NCBI GenBank assembly: GCA_041398825.1
Contig: JAWKTX010000007.1
Location: forward strand, 124,001-188,000
DNA: 64,000 nucleotides
Reading direction: 5' to 3'
Origin: Planctomycetaceae bacterium
GTDB taxonomy: Bacteria; Planctomycetota; Planctomycetia; Planctomycetales; Planctomycetaceae
Part shown: piece by piece, positions 1 to 9,761 of the stretch
Numbering within the stretch: the first letter of the stretch is position 1
Layout: each line of letters starts with the position of its first letter
Notes under the pieces: generated by a model
Database searches by the model: none
What the model was told of the DNA's origin: nothing
Seen by the model: only the letters and a program-made list of their open reading frames with translations
Translations under genes and position numbers: made by a program

Positions 1-1379
1 CACAACCGATCGAACCGCCGGAAGAAGAAACAGGCGAGCAACAAATGGCCGAGGCTGAGGAACCAGAAGCCGAAGAATCGGAGCCTGAACCGGAAGAGGA
101 AATGGCCGAAGAGGCTGAACCCGTCGAGACACCGGAGCCCCTGGTCCCCGAAGAGGCAACGAGCGAACCGGAGATGCCCGTCGATCCCGATTCGAACTCC
201 GCCGACCTACCCATGACCGATACGGCCGAGGAATCAACCACCCTAGCGACGGCGACGGCAGAATCTTCCGCAGAAGCATCCAGCGCTGTCGACAATCGCA
301 GTGAAGCGGGTCGAAAGATGATGCTGCAGAAATACGGAGGATCAGCTGCCAGTGAATCCGCCGTCGGGCATGCCCTGGAGTGGATCGCTTCGTGTCAGCG
401 CCGGGATGGCAGCTGGGACTTTATCGATATCGGTCCATGCACAAATCCCGGGACCGTTAACAATCCGATAGGGGGCACGGCCTACGCACTGCTGCCATTT
501 CTGGCTGCTGGACACACTCATCGGGATAAGAATTCCCGGTACAGGCGGCAGGTTGAAGCAGGATTAAACTACCTGAGCAGTGTCGGCATTCGAACACCAG
601 CTGGTTATGATCTGCGTGGTGTGCTGAATAAAGGTGACAAAGATGATCAGCCGAACGAAGCCTATTACGTTCACGGAGCGGCGACGCTGGCCGTCTGTGA
701 AGCCTACGGAATGACCAATGACCGCCGACTGAAACCGGTGGCCGAAGGCGCGGTGCTGTTTCTGCTGAATTCACAGGACCCTCGCGGTGGCGGATGGAGA
801 TATGTCCCGCAACAGGCAGGCTCCACATCCGTAACGGCCATTCAGGTGATGGCTCTCATGGCGGCAAAGAAAGCGGGCATCAAAGTGCCGGAGGCATCTC
901 TGCAGAAAATCATGCACTACCTGGATACCGTACAGGTCGATGGTGAAGGGCGCTATGGATATGAAGTCGAGAAAAAATCCTATCAGGCCTCTATTACCGC
1001 CATGGCCCTTCTGTGCCGCATGTATCTTGGCTGGCGGCGGGCTGATGGCGACATGAAGGACGGAATCGCACTTCTGGACAAACGCGGCCCATATGACAAT
1101 CTCTACTACAATTACTTCGCCACTCAAGTTATGCGAAACTGGGGTGGCGAAGAATGGAATCGCTGGAATGAACGATTGCGTGACGACCTGATCGCATGGC
1201 AGATAACCGAAGGGGAGGCCAAAGGCAGCTGGTCACCTCGAGACCGAAGCGACTACAGTAAATCAGGCGGAAGACTGCTGACAACATGTCTGGCGACGCT
1301 CACGCTGCAGGTTTACTATCGATATCATCCGGTATTTCCCGACACAGACACAGTCCACACAGACACAGTCCACCAATGA
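1..1379 (+). CDS. Prenyltransferase/squalene-oxidase repeat protein, 5' end cut by the window
   Basis: The frame is open from base 3, so the gene begins before the window. The visible N-terminal part is a long Glu/Pro/Ala-rich acidic stretch of about 90 residues, probably a disordered spacer. It is followed by about 330 residues with the alpha-toroid repeats of the squalene cyclase/prenyltransferase fold: WIASCQRRDGSWDF, then GGTAYALLPFLAAGHTH, then QDPRGGGWRYVPQQAGSTSVTAIQVMAL. Planctomycetes carry many such proteins, usually envelope-associated and without an assigned reaction; the classical cyclase DxDD motif is not seen, so terpene cyclisation should not be assumed. The last codons are a perfect 15-bp duplication. 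An OsmC-family gene follows on the same strand. Confidence 0.85.
   Translation, partial: QPIEPPEEETGEQQMAEAEEPEAEESEPEPEEEMAEEAEPVETPEPLVPEEATSEPEMPVDPDSNSADLPMTDTAEESTTLATATAESSAEASSAVDNRSEAGRKMMLQKYGGSAASESAVGHALEWIASCQRRDGSWDFIDIGPCTNPGTVNNPIGGTAYALLPFLAAGHTHRDKNSRYRRQVEAGLNYLSSVGIRTPAGYDLRGVLNKGDKDDQPNEAYYVHGAATLAVCEAYGMTNDRRLKPVAEGAVLFLLNSQDPRGGGWRYVPQQAGSTSVTAIQVMALMAAKKAGIKVPEASLQKIMHYLDTVQVDGEGRYGYEVEKKSYQASITAMALLCRMYLGWRRADGDMKDGIALLDKRGPYDNLYYNYFATQVMRNWGGEEWNRWNERLRDDLIAWQITEGEAKGSWSPRDRSDYSKSGGRLLTTCLATLTLQVYYRYHPVFPDTDTVHTDTVHQ
1343..1372 (+). repeat. Perfect 15-bp tandem duplication at a gene's 3' end
   Basis: Two identical adjacent copies of CACAGACACAGTCCA, in frame, encode TDTVHTDTVH just before the stop codon of the prenyltransferase-repeat gene. 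An exact copy with no divergence suggests a recent slippage event. Confidence 0.9.
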
Positions 1380-1441
1380 TTGGTGAATCCTTGTGTCATC
1401 GTCATCTTCCAGAAACCTCAGTTGCAAAGAATCGCGCCGCG

Positions 1442-1963
1442 ATGGACCGAGAGACCCTAAGAAATCTTCAGGCACCTCTGAAGGCGCTGTATCAGGAACA
1501 GCCGGAAAAGGCAGTCGCCCTGCTTCACGCCACAGGTGATGTCGATGTTGCGTCGATCACCTGCCGACTGACACCACCACCATCATGCGACGGTATGACC
1601 GTTGCCGGGCTGCACCCGATGACTGGTGGCGACGGTACCACCGCGTGTTCAGGCGATATGTTGCTGCAATCCCTCGTATCCTGCGCCGGTGTGACGCTGG
1701 CAGCTGTTTCCACCGCCATGGAATTGCCGCTCAGGTCTGCCCACATCGAAGCCGTCGGCAGAATGGACTTCCGGGGAACACTTGGCGTGAGCCGTGAGGC
1801 GCCAGTCGGCCTGTTTGAAATTGAATTGCTCTTTCAACTGACCGGCGATCTGAGCGTTGAACAGGCGGATAAGCTGATTCAACTGGCTGAGCGCTACTGC
1901 GTCGTGCTTCAGACGTTAAAAAATGCCGCGAAGATTTCTTCACGGCATAAATTGAATTCCTGA
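1442..1963 (+). CDS. OsmC family protein
   Basis: The product is a 173-residue protein of the OsmC/Ohr superfamily, which reduces organic hydroperoxides through a pair of cysteines. The opening MDRETLRNLQAPLKALYQ is typical of planctomycete and proteobacterial OsmC paralogues, and this is why the ATG at 1442 was preferred; the frame is open further upstream, with another ATG at 1376 overlapping the previous stop codon. Two conserved cysteines are visible, in ITCRL and in the LVSCAGVTLAAVS helix, the expected spacing for OsmC. No obvious transport signal is present, so it is probably cytoplasmic. It ends 37 bp before a convergent PQQ-propeller gene. Whether it acts on peroxides cannot be told from sequence. 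Confidence 0.82.
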   Translation: MDRETLRNLQAPLKALYQEQPEKAVALLHATGDVDVASITCRLTPPPSCDGMTVAGLHPMTGGDGTTACSGDMLLQSLVSCAGVTLAAVSTAMELPLRSAHIEAVGRMDFRGTLGVSREAPVGLFEIELLFQLTGDLSVEQADKLIQLAERYCVVLQTLKNAAKISSRHKLNS

Positions 1964-2000
1964 TCAGTCGCGAATCAGAGTCATTCGCCGCACCCTCGCA

Positions 2001-3269
2001 TTACTTCCGGCCGACGGCAATCAGTTGACCGATTGTTCGCACATAAAGTCGATTGTTGGCAATGGCGGGCGTCGACCAGCTTTCTTCTCCCAGTTCATTC
2101 TTTGCCAGCAACTTGTATTCGTCTGAGGCAGCAAATACCCAAACGGTACCTTTTTCGTCGGCACAGTAAATGCAGTCTCGTGTTCGAACGGGTGAGCCGG
2201 AAAACTGAGCATTCGTTCGTTCCATCCACAGAATATCGCCGGACTTTGCATTGATGCAGCTTGCAAAGCCGCGATCATAGAGGCAAAACAGCAGTTCATC
2301 CTTCGCGATCAGGCATGGAACATAGGGTGCCTTAAACTGATTGCTGTTCTGTAGTTTGTAGACAAGTGATGCCTCCGGCCCCGGTTGAATCGCAACGATG
2401 TAGTTTCCGGAATAGGCTCCGGAACCATTGCTGCCAAACAGAAGCCCCCCGGCTTCAACGGGCGAAGAAACGGTCCGCATGGCAAACAGCTTCTCGTTGT
2501 ACGACCAGTTTTCGTTGCCTGTCAGCGGATCCAGGCTGAAGACACCGTTTCCTGTGCTGGTGCAAACCAGCTGATCCGGTCCTCCATCCGGTGGTGAATA
2601 AATCATCGGAACCGAATAGCAAACGTTCACGGATTCCAGATCCTTCTTCCAGACCAGTTCGCCTGTTTTCCGGTTGAATGCCATCATTCGGCTTTCTCCG
2701 GGCTTCTCACCTTCCTTCAGCTGATTCGCCTGCTGCGAATTGTGCAGGATCAGCAGATCTCGGTAGACGACAGGTGAAGTTCCAAAACCATGCTGACTTT
2801 GCCATGAGCCCAGGTCCCTGGTCCAGACTTCCTGACCATCATGCGTCACGGCGGTCAGAGTTGTCTGCTCGGGCGTCGACCAGGCGACGTAAACGCGCTC
2901 TTCGTCAACTGATGGCGTACAGGATGCGTAACTGCTTCGTGTATGCAGATGATGTGGCTGCGACGCGTACTCTTTTTGCCAGACAATGCCGCCCTTCATT
3001 GCGTCTACGCAAACCAGATAACGAGTTGCCGTTTCGGGATCGGCACTCAGCAGAAAAACCTTGTCTGCCCAGACCACAGGAGAGCCAGCTCCACTGCCAC
3101 CCGGCAATTGGGTGCGAAACAAGATGTTCTCGTCCTTCCATTCAACAGGAAGGTCAGCCGCTTCATTCACACCTGTGCCATTTGGACCTCGAAACCGTGT
3201 CCATTCAGAAGCAAAGGTAACAGTCGAACTCAGGATCGAAGCGGCAACGATCAGACGGGACAGGAACAT
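2001..3269 (-). CDS. Secreted PQQ-type beta-propeller protein
   Basis: The 422-residue protein starts with a clear signal peptide (MFLSRLIVAASILSSTVTFAS) and continues with SEWTRFRGPNGTGV, the usual mature start of planctomycete quinoprotein-like propellers. Repeats of the form GSPVVWADKVFLLSAD, CVDAMKGGIVWQKE and GDILWMER match PQQ_2/BamB-like blades. Such proteins are periplasmic. Some are pyrroloquinoline-quinone dehydrogenases, but most planctomycete copies are only structurally similar, and no dehydrogenase-specific active site was recognised here. It is divergent from the HDAC-like gene. A second PQQ-type protein lies at 8410-9732. Confidence 0.9.
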   Translation of the reverse strand: MFLSRLIVAASILSSTVTFASEWTRFRGPNGTGVNEAADLPVEWKDENILFRTQLPGGSGAGSPVVWADKVFLLSADPETATRYLVCVDAMKGGIVWQKEYASQPHHLHTRSSYASCTPSVDEERVYVAWSTPEQTTLTAVTHDGQEVWTRDLGSWQSQHGFGTSPVVYRDLLILHNSQQANQLKEGEKPGESRMMAFNRKTGELVWKKDLESVNVCYSVPMIYSPPDGGPDQLVCTSTGNGVFSLDPLTGNENWSYNEKLFAMRTVSSPVEAGGLLFGSNGSGAYSGNYIVAIQPGPEASLVYKLQNSNQFKAPYVPCLIAKDELLFCLYDRGFASCINAKSGDILWMERTNAQFSGSPVRTRDCIYCADEKGTVWVFAASDEYKLLAKNELGEESWSTPAIANNRLYVRTIGQLIAVGRK

Positions 3270-3338
3270 GAAGGAAACTCCGGCTAGAGTGGGCAGGACA
3301 TTCAGCAGCCGATGCAGTTTCCTCGAACCCGGAACGAT

Positions 3339-3352
3339 GTCAAATGTTTGAC
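3339..3352. promoter_or_regulatory. Short palindrome between divergent genes
   Basis: GTCAAATGTTTGAC is a perfect 14-bp palindrome lying 70 bp upstream of the PQQ-propeller start and 182 bp upstream of the HDAC-like start. It could be an operator. A palindrome of this length can also occur by chance and no regulator is adjacent. The rest of the 264-bp gap shows nothing recognisable. Confidence 0.25.
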
Positions 3353-3533
3353 GACGAAACCCGTGGGTTCATGCGGCCTGATACCGGGCTGACCAATAGT
3401 TCATCTGCCACAACGAAGTCTGCGAGATCACAAACGACCATCATCCCATGATCCCCTTCAATGGATTGTGTGTCAGAAGGTTGCCGTGAAATGAACAATA
3501 CCGGTCAACCAACGTGCAGCAGAGGAACAAATC

Positions 3534-4433
3534 GTGCAGCAGGTCCCCGTTTTCTACTGCCCATCAATGTCTGTTGATTCCGGTGGATACTCTCCTTCAG
3601 CATCGAAACCCGAACACGTTGTGGCAGACTGGCTTAAGTCGGAACTTCCAATCCATTTGAAGGACGTTCCCCCGGTCTCGAAGGTCGACCTGAGCGCCGT
3701 ACACAGTCGCCAATACATCGATGGCATTCTGCAGGGCCAATTAAAGAATGGACACGGCAACGCAATTCGCCGCGTCTCCAGGTCGTGTCTTCTGACGGCA
3801 GGCTCATTCGTCGCCGCCGCGGAAGAGGCTGCACACAACGGAAAGGTGGCCTGCTCTCCCACCAGTGGATTTCACCACGCTCGCTATGATTCGGCCAGAG
3901 GATTTTGCACATTCAATGGCCTGATGGTCGCGGCAGCCCGTATGTGTCTGCGGAAATGGACGGTCGCAATTATCGATTGCGATGCACACCAGGGTGATGG
4001 AACACAAAGCATCATCAACCAGAAAAAGATGCACAACCAGGTCTTTCACTGGACCTATGGTCAGGAGATTAAGGCAGCATTTCAATGGGCGCGATTCGAA
4101 AGACAAATTCGCGGATTCATCGATTCCTATCTGAGCCAATCCCGCGAGAGCTCTCGGATCGTGTTCTACCAGGCCGGCGCGGACGCGCACATTGACGATC
4201 CTCTGGGTCCTGGTGAACTGGGCATGTATGACCACGAAATGCGAAAGCGAGATCGGCTGATTTTCGAATTATGTCGAAACCACAATCTACCAGTTGTGTG
4301 GAATCTGGCCGGGGGATACCAGCGGGATCAATTCGGAGACATACACAAAGTCCTGATGCTCCACAGGGCAACCATGGAAGAATGTGTTCGTTGTTTTATC
4401 CAACCGGACACCACACTCGTCAGGACTCCCTGA
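3534..4433 (+). CDS. Histone-deacetylase family amidohydrolase
   Basis: The product is a 299-residue zinc amidohydrolase of the HDAC/acetoin-utilisation (AcuC)/acetylpolyamine amidohydrolase superfamily. All catalytic landmarks can be seen: the His pair in SGFHHARYDS (residues 114-115), the zinc ligands in IIDCDAHQGDGTQ (Asp150, His152), the third ligand Asp217 in YQAGADAHIDDPLG, and the transition-state Tyr262 in NLAGGYQ. The start is a GTG at 3534 preceded by AGAGGA about 8 bases upstream. The substrate is unknown; bacterial members remove acyl groups from polyamines or from lysines. It has no signal peptide and is probably cytoplasmic. It converges with the tricorn protease gene. Confidence 0.92.
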   Translation: MQQVPVFYCPSMSVDSGGYSPSASKPEHVVADWLKSELPIHLKDVPPVSKVDLSAVHSRQYIDGILQGQLKNGHGNAIRRVSRSCLLTAGSFVAAAEEAAHNGKVACSPTSGFHHARYDSARGFCTFNGLMVAAARMCLRKWTVAIIDCDAHQGDGTQSIINQKKMHNQVFHWTYGQEIKAAFQWARFERQIRGFIDSYLSQSRESSRIVFYQAGADAHIDDPLGPGELGMYDHEMRKRDRLIFELCRNHNLPVVWNLAGGYQRDQFGDIHKVLMLHRATMEECVRCFIQPDTTLVRTP

Positions 4434-4568
4434 ACCGCCGGGCAACGGTCCACGCGACGTGGCCGCCGGAGTGGTACGAAATCGCTGACTCCATGAAATG
4501 TCGAAAGCGGTCACACGTAAGAACACGTATGACCTGCTTCCGAAGTCTTGCCGACAGATCCTTCCGAA

Positions 4569-7500
4569 TCAGTTTTCCAGAGGCATCTCGTCATTGTTTT
4601 CCAGTGCGGGAGTTCCGGTAACTTTCATCAGGGTCGGGGACGATTTGCTTTTCGCCTCTTTAATTTCCTGTTGGAGCACCTGAACAGCCCGGCCGAGTTG
4701 TCGATCGCGGCCGTTTGGAATCTCATTGGGCATCGGCCAGATCACCACATCCGGTACAGCCCCGTTGAGTTCCATGTCTTCCCCCGTCCACTTCAGGAAC
4801 CAACCTCGAAATGGCAGACGAAGGAAGCCCATATCCATAATCTGGGCTCCACCAGTACTGATGACGCCACCGGCTGTTGGTACACCGACAAGCTTACCAC
4901 GTCCCAGCCCTTTGATCGCGTGACTGAAAATCTCAGCGTTGCTGTAGCTGTTTTGGTTACACATTACGACAATCGGCTTGTCCCAGGTCGCGTAGACCAT
5001 TCTGTCCTGTGGATAACCTGCACCTCCACCGCGCGGAACCGTGACCGCATGTCGTGGCTGAGTCAACGCGGTTAGCAGGTGATCGGTGGTGAAGCCGCCG
5101 CCATTATCCCTCACATCGATGATCAAGCCATCTTTCCCGTATCCAACGTCGTAGAGTTCACGTTCGAATTCCAGAAAGCTCGGCCAGTTCATACCCTGAA
5201 TATGCAGATACCCGATGTTGTCCGCGCGGCGTTCGACTGATTTCCGGTTGTCATCCTGCCATTTCTGATACAACGCGCTTCGTACGCGTGCATAGGTGGT
5301 TGGCCGCAGCGCGACTTCGCGTTCGACAGGCTTCTTCCCTTTCGATTTCACTCGCAGGATCAGATCCTGATCAAGTCGACCGGTCAGGACGGTGGTTAAG
5401 TCCATTGCCGAATCGACAGAAGTGCCGTTGATGCTCAGAACAATCTCGCCGGGTTCGATTCGACTGTTCTTTTCTTCTGCCGGGCCACCCGGAATCACGT
5501 CCTTCACTCGAAGTCCGGGTCCTTTGAATTTCAGATCAAATCGCAATCCCGGATGCACCGTCACGGGACGCCAGTCGTTCTCTGTGCTGGACGCCGATGA
5601 ACTCGGGTAAAACCCCAGATGTGACCCGTTAAGTTCTCCCAACATCAACTCGACCACATACTTCAGACTTTCTTCATTGGATGACGATTCTGCCGCGTCG
5701 ACATATTTCCTGCGAATCTGATCCCAGTTGTGATTTCCAAAATTATTGTCATACCAGCGATCACGCATGGTTCTCCAGGCTTCTTCAAACGCCGCCCGGC
5801 GGCGAACCGAATGCCGTGTTTCCTGTGCGGCGGAAAATGACCAGGAGGTCGCTGATCCGCTCAAAGGCTGTACACCGGGAGTACCATTGTTGAGCCAAAG
5901 AATTCGATTGGGTGATGCCAGCCACGACTTAATACTTCCTGTCGACGACGTCACTTTGCTCGGCGTCATCTTGTCAGGGAACGTAACACTGTAGGTTCCG
6001 CTTTCGCCTTTCACGCTGGACGAGAATACAAGAGTCTTTCCATCGGGTGACCATGATAAGCCTCGTTCACTGCTGTCTTCGATCGAAATCTTGTGTAACC
6101 GACGGTGAATCTCTTCGAAGTCAATTACGACTTCAGGCAGCTTTCCTGTTTTCTGATCTTCCTTGTCACCATCCTGCTCTGCCTCTTTTTTCGCAGTCGA
6201 TTCTTTTTCGTCGTTGCTTTCTGTTTTCGGATCGTCTGATTTCTTCGGATCAGCGGATGCTTTCGCCCCCTTTCCTGATCGTGCCTTCCTGAAAGCTTCT
6301 GCGGTTTTGCTCAGCTTGCGATCACGCGAATCCAGGTCTTCATCCTCGCGATTCAGCCAAACATAATAGATATCGACTTCATCGTCAGAACGCCGGCCGG
6401 TAAAGGCAACGACCTTTCCATCCGGCGACCAAACAGGGTTTCCCTCCACGTCCGGATGACGCGAAATGTTGACAGGCTCCGCTGACTGATCGATGGGAGC
6501 GATCCAGATGTCGCTGTTGAAGTCGTTATCCATGGTCGCGTAGACCAGCCAGCGACCATCAGGCGAGAAGTCGTAGCTGGTTTCCGAGAATGAAGGAACC
6601 AGTCTCCTGGATTCGCCGGACTTCAGATTGCGAATCCAAAGATCACCACGTTCACGCAGATAGGCCAGATCTTCGCCGTTAGGGCTTAACTTCAGATTGA
6701 ATTCAACAGCTGCGTCGTTCGTCAGTTGCGTCATCTGAAAGTCAGTATTCTGCCACCAATACTTCTTGGCATCGGACCTTTCGACACGATACAGATCTGA
6801 CTGACCGTCTTTCCAGCTGCGGAGAATGATCGCAGCCCCGTCATCAACGAAGACAGGATCCGATTCGAATTCCGCGGTCGTAGTTATCTGGACCGGTTCA
6901 CGGAGTTCGGTTTCCATGACCCACAGATCGCCGCCCGCGATAAAAGCCACTTCCAGACCGTCACTACTGAACGCCGCATCGGTGGCCTCCTTTAATGTGC
7001 GACGCAACGTGTCATCAGGTCGATCATCTGCGGACTCAGTCAGTCTGATTCTTTCCGGGGTCTTGTCCTGTCCCGGTCTCCATCGATACAGATCGAACAG
7101 ATGCCGAAAGACAATCGTCGTTCCATCGGCCGAGATGACAGGCTGGGTGACTAGGTCATCTTCAAGAGAAGTGAGCTGCTTATCCTCTCCACTGTTTAAA
7201 TCGTGATACCAGAGATTCCTCGCGCCATTTTCTGCACCCTGCGAAGTGCAATAGTAGAATCCGCTGCCGTCCGTTGCCCATGCTGGCGTTCGGCTTCCTG
7301 CTTCATGGTTGACAACTTTTCTGAAATTGCCCGATTCGAATTCGTGAAGCCAGATCTGAGCGGCCCGCGCTCCCCGATAGCCCTTCCGCCATTCACGCTC
7401 ACCTTCGCGGACGAACAGCATCTTCCTGCCGTCGGGGCTAATCCGACCTTCATAACCGTAGTCGTTAAACAGAAGTTTCTCGGCGGATCGCTTGTCCGCA

Positions 7501-7955
7501 TCGATACGGAAGAAACGCTGGCTGCTTCGCCAGAAATGATCGCGATTACCCATCACCAGCAGCTGTGAGCCATCAGGGTACCAATCCTCAAGTGTGAATC
7601 CTTCAGAATGGAATGTGAGCTGCTGCGGGCTTCCACCGGTGACCGGCATGACGAAAACCTGATCCGCCCCTGTGCGATCACTGACAAACGCCAACTGTTT
7701 GCCGTCGGGTGAATAGCGAGGGCTTCGATCTCCTGCATTATGTACTGTCAGGCGACGAGCCCGGCCTCCGTTTGTTGATGCCTTCCACAAATCCCCACGA
7801 TGGGTGAAGACCACCTCTTTGCCATCCGGTGAAACAGCAGGATCAGATGCCAGGATGATTTGCTGATCTCCGGCAAACGCACTGGCAACACAGAATAACG
7901 GTGCAGCAGCCAAGGCAATGAATGCCATCATAAATACAGAAATTCGGTGCTTCAT
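4569..7955 (-). CDS. Tricorn-type S41 peptidase
   Basis: This is a 1128-residue exported protease. The ATG at 7955 gives a proper signal peptide (MKHRISVFMMAFIALAAAPL); the frame is open 17 codons further upstream but that part is not signal-like. Domain order: WD40-like PD40 beta-propeller repeats over roughly residues 30-540 (for example VSPDGKEVVFTHRGDLWKAS), a charged Lys/Glu-rich linker near 550-620, a second propeller part, a tricorn C1-like segment near 730-800, a PDZ domain near 825-895 (GLRVKDVIPGGPAEEK), and the S41 core with GLIIDVRDNGGG and NSYSNAEIF, where the second Ser is the expected nucleophile. The C-terminal PDVVIWPMPNEIPNG is typical of tricorn homologues. It probably degrades peptides in the periplasm. 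Confidence 0.93.
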   Translation of the reverse strand: MKHRISVFMMAFIALAAAPLFCVASAFAGDQQIILASDPAVSPDGKEVVFTHRGDLWKASTNGGRARRLTVHNAGDRSPRYSPDGKQLAFVSDRTGADQVFVMPVTGGSPQQLTFHSEGFTLEDWYPDGSQLLVMGNRDHFWRSSQRFFRIDADKRSAEKLLFNDYGYEGRISPDGRKMLFVREGEREWRKGYRGARAAQIWLHEFESGNFRKVVNHEAGSRTPAWATDGSGFYYCTSQGAENGARNLWYHDLNSGEDKQLTSLEDDLVTQPVISADGTTIVFRHLFDLYRWRPGQDKTPERIRLTESADDRPDDTLRRTLKEATDAAFSSDGLEVAFIAGGDLWVMETELREPVQITTTAEFESDPVFVDDGAAIILRSWKDGQSDLYRVERSDAKKYWWQNTDFQMTQLTNDAAVEFNLKLSPNGEDLAYLRERGDLWIRNLKSGESRRLVPSFSETSYDFSPDGRWLVYATMDNDFNSDIWIAPIDQSAEPVNISRHPDVEGNPVWSPDGKVVAFTGRRSDDEVDIYYVWLNREDEDLDSRDRKLSKTAEAFRKARSGKGAKASADPKKSDDPKTESNDEKESTAKKEAEQDGDKEDQKTGKLPEVVIDFEEIHRRLHKISIEDSSERGLSWSPDGKTLVFSSSVKGESGTYSVTFPDKMTPSKVTSSTGSIKSWLASPNRILWLNNGTPGVQPLSGSATSWSFSAAQETRHSVRRRAAFEEAWRTMRDRWYDNNFGNHNWDQIRRKYVDAAESSSNEESLKYVVELMLGELNGSHLGFYPSSSASSTENDWRPVTVHPGLRFDLKFKGPGLRVKDVIPGGPAEEKNSRIEPGEIVLSINGTSVDSAMDLTTVLTGRLDQDLILRVKSKGKKPVEREVALRPTTYARVRSALYQKWQDDNRKSVERRADNIGYLHIQGMNWPSFLEFERELYDVGYGKDGLIIDVRDNGGGFTTDHLLTALTQPRHAVTVPRGGGAGYPQDRMVYATWDKPIVVMCNQNSYSNAEIFSHAIKGLGRGKLVGVPTAGGVISTGGAQIMDMGFLRLPFRGWFLKWTGEDMELNGAVPDVVIWPMPNEIPNGRDRQLGRAVQVLQQEIKEAKSKSSPTLMKVTGTPALENNDEMPLEN

Positions 7956-8409
7956 GAATCCATCTTTCGAGGAACAGTGAATCGAATGTCGTCTGTTCTC
8001 GCACAAACAACATCGTGAGCAGCGTCATGCGATAAAGCTGACGAACTCCGTCTGAATCGATTTTTTTGGGGTTAGAGAATCCGAAATGCTGCACAATCCA
8101 TTAGAACTCACATTCGGATTCGCTCTGCGAACTCATTTCACCTTACGGTCGCCTTCACCGTGCAGTGACCGGGCAAGCTCACAGACCGTTGGCCACGCTG
8201 TCTTTTGAACACCACGCCATTGTAGAATTCCGGCCCGTCGCCCCTGCGTCAACGGCTGGCTGCCTCTTCAGCGAGAATTGCGGCCAATCCGCTCAATTTC
8301 GCGGAAAACGACGCTCACTCTGGCTTGTCGAGTGTGGCGAAATGTCAACACTCACGAAACCAACCAACAACCGTCTCGTTCACTTCTGAAATTTGCCCGA
8401 GGAATCTTC
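7956..8409. other. Intergenic region between divergent genes
   Basis: This 454-bp stretch separates the divergent tricorn and PQQ-propeller genes and must hold both promoters. Reading frames exist but none has a ribosome site or familiar composition. I see no RNA gene or clear promoter pair. Confidence 0.6.
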
Positions 8410-9732
8410 ATGCGAACATTCGTTCACAACCTGTTGATCCTGACGATTCTAAACATGAGTCCTTTGGTGGCCACTGCAGACGACTGGCCGCAATGGATGG
8501 GCCCCCAGCGTGATAACGTCTGGCGTGAAGGCGGCATCATCCGGAAATTTCCGGAGGGCGGTCCAAAGGTGCTTTGGCGAACACCGATCGCAGGAGGTTA
8601 CTCCGGTCCGGCTGTCGCCAACGGAATGGTTGTCATCACCGACTACGTTACAAGTGAAAATGTTAAGGTTGATAACTTCCAGAGAAGCGAATTCACCGGA
8701 ACCGAACGCGTTCATTGCCTCGATGAACAATCCGGCAAAGTGGCCTGGTCTCATGAATATCCGGTCAAGTACACGGTGTCGTATCCCGCAGGGCCGCGTT
8801 GCACCCCCTGTATCGAAGACGATCGTGTATACACACTGGGTGCGGAAGGACATCTGTTTTGTTTTGAACTCAAGACAGGAAAGATCATCTGGTCCAAAGA
8901 CGTTCGTTCCGAATACAAAACCAAAACAGCACTCTGGGGTTACGCTGCACACCCATTGATCGATGGTGACAAGCTTCTGACGCTGGCCGGAGGCGAAGGA
9001 ACTCACATCGTCGCACTTAACAAGATGACTGGGGACGAGATCTGGCGAAGTTCAACAGCGCCGGAGCAGGGGTACTGTCCACCGACTATCCTGCATGCGG
9101 GCGGAGTTCGGCAGCTCGTGTTACTGCGCCCCAACGCAGTCGCCGGGATTGACCCCGAAACAGGGAAAGAATACTGGTCGGTGCCGTACGAAGCGTCGAA
9201 TGGCTCCATCATTATGTCACCCGTTCTTGTCGGTGAATACCTGTACGCCGCCGGCTACAGCAACAAGAGCCTTTTGCTGAAGATGGATCCGGCGAAACCA
9301 GCCGTTGAAGAAGTCTGGCGCGACAAGCGAAATGTAATTTGCCCGGTGAATGTCCAGCCATTCGTTATTGACAACATCGTCTATGGTTTCGACCAGAAAG
9401 GTGTTCTGAGAGCATTGGAGATTCCCTCCGGCGAACGACTCTGGGAAACCACGGATGTAATCGGCAAGCGGGCAGCGGGATCCGAAACTGCCTTCCTGGT
9501 TCGCCACGACGATCACTTCTGGATGTTCAATGAACTGGGCGAACTGGTAATCGGCCGGATGTCGGCCGATGGTTATACAGAAATCGATCGGGCGAAAGTC
9601 ATCGAACCTTCGAACTTCGCTTTCGGTCGGGATGTTGTCTGGAGCATGCCAGCTTTCGCAAATCGACACGCCTACATCCGCAATGACAACGAAATTATCT
9701 GTGTCGATCTTGCCGAGTCCCCCCGTTCCTGA
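8410..9732 (+). CDS. Secreted PQQ-type beta-propeller protein (BamB-like)
   Basis: The start at 8410 was chosen because GAGGAA lies 6-11 bases upstream and a signal peptide follows (MRTFVHNLLILTILNMSPLV, then ATADDWPQWMGPQRDN). The 440-residue product has quinoprotein-type propeller blades: VHCLDEQSGKVAWSHEYP, CFELKTGKIIWSKD, IVALNKMTGDEIWRSS and ALEIPSGERLWETT. The sequence WPQWMGPQRDNVW after the signal is common in planctomycete outer-membrane-biogenesis-like PQQ proteins. The role is probably periplasmic; binding of a quinone is unproven. It shares only the general fold with the protein at 2001-3269. A transporter gene follows 29 bp downstream. Confidence 0.91.
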   Translation: MRTFVHNLLILTILNMSPLVATADDWPQWMGPQRDNVWREGGIIRKFPEGGPKVLWRTPIAGGYSGPAVANGMVVITDYVTSENVKVDNFQRSEFTGTERVHCLDEQSGKVAWSHEYPVKYTVSYPAGPRCTPCIEDDRVYTLGAEGHLFCFELKTGKIIWSKDVRSEYKTKTALWGYAAHPLIDGDKLLTLAGGEGTHIVALNKMTGDEIWRSSTAPEQGYCPPTILHAGGVRQLVLLRPNAVAGIDPETGKEYWSVPYEASNGSIIMSPVLVGEYLYAAGYSNKSLLLKMDPAKPAVEEVWRDKRNVICPVNVQPFVIDNIVYGFDQKGVLRALEIPSGERLWETTDVIGKRAAGSETAFLVRHDDHFWMFNELGELVIGRMSADGYTEIDRAKVIEPSNFAFGRDVVWSMPAFANRHAYIRNDNEIICVDLAESPRS

Positions 9733-9761
9733 GCGATCCGGCACTAACGATAGAACTATCC

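Noticed and set aside
4450..4462. Small CCACG-CGA-CGTGG hairpin after the HDAC-like gene
   Set aside because: Only a 5-bp stem with no T run; too weak to call a terminator.
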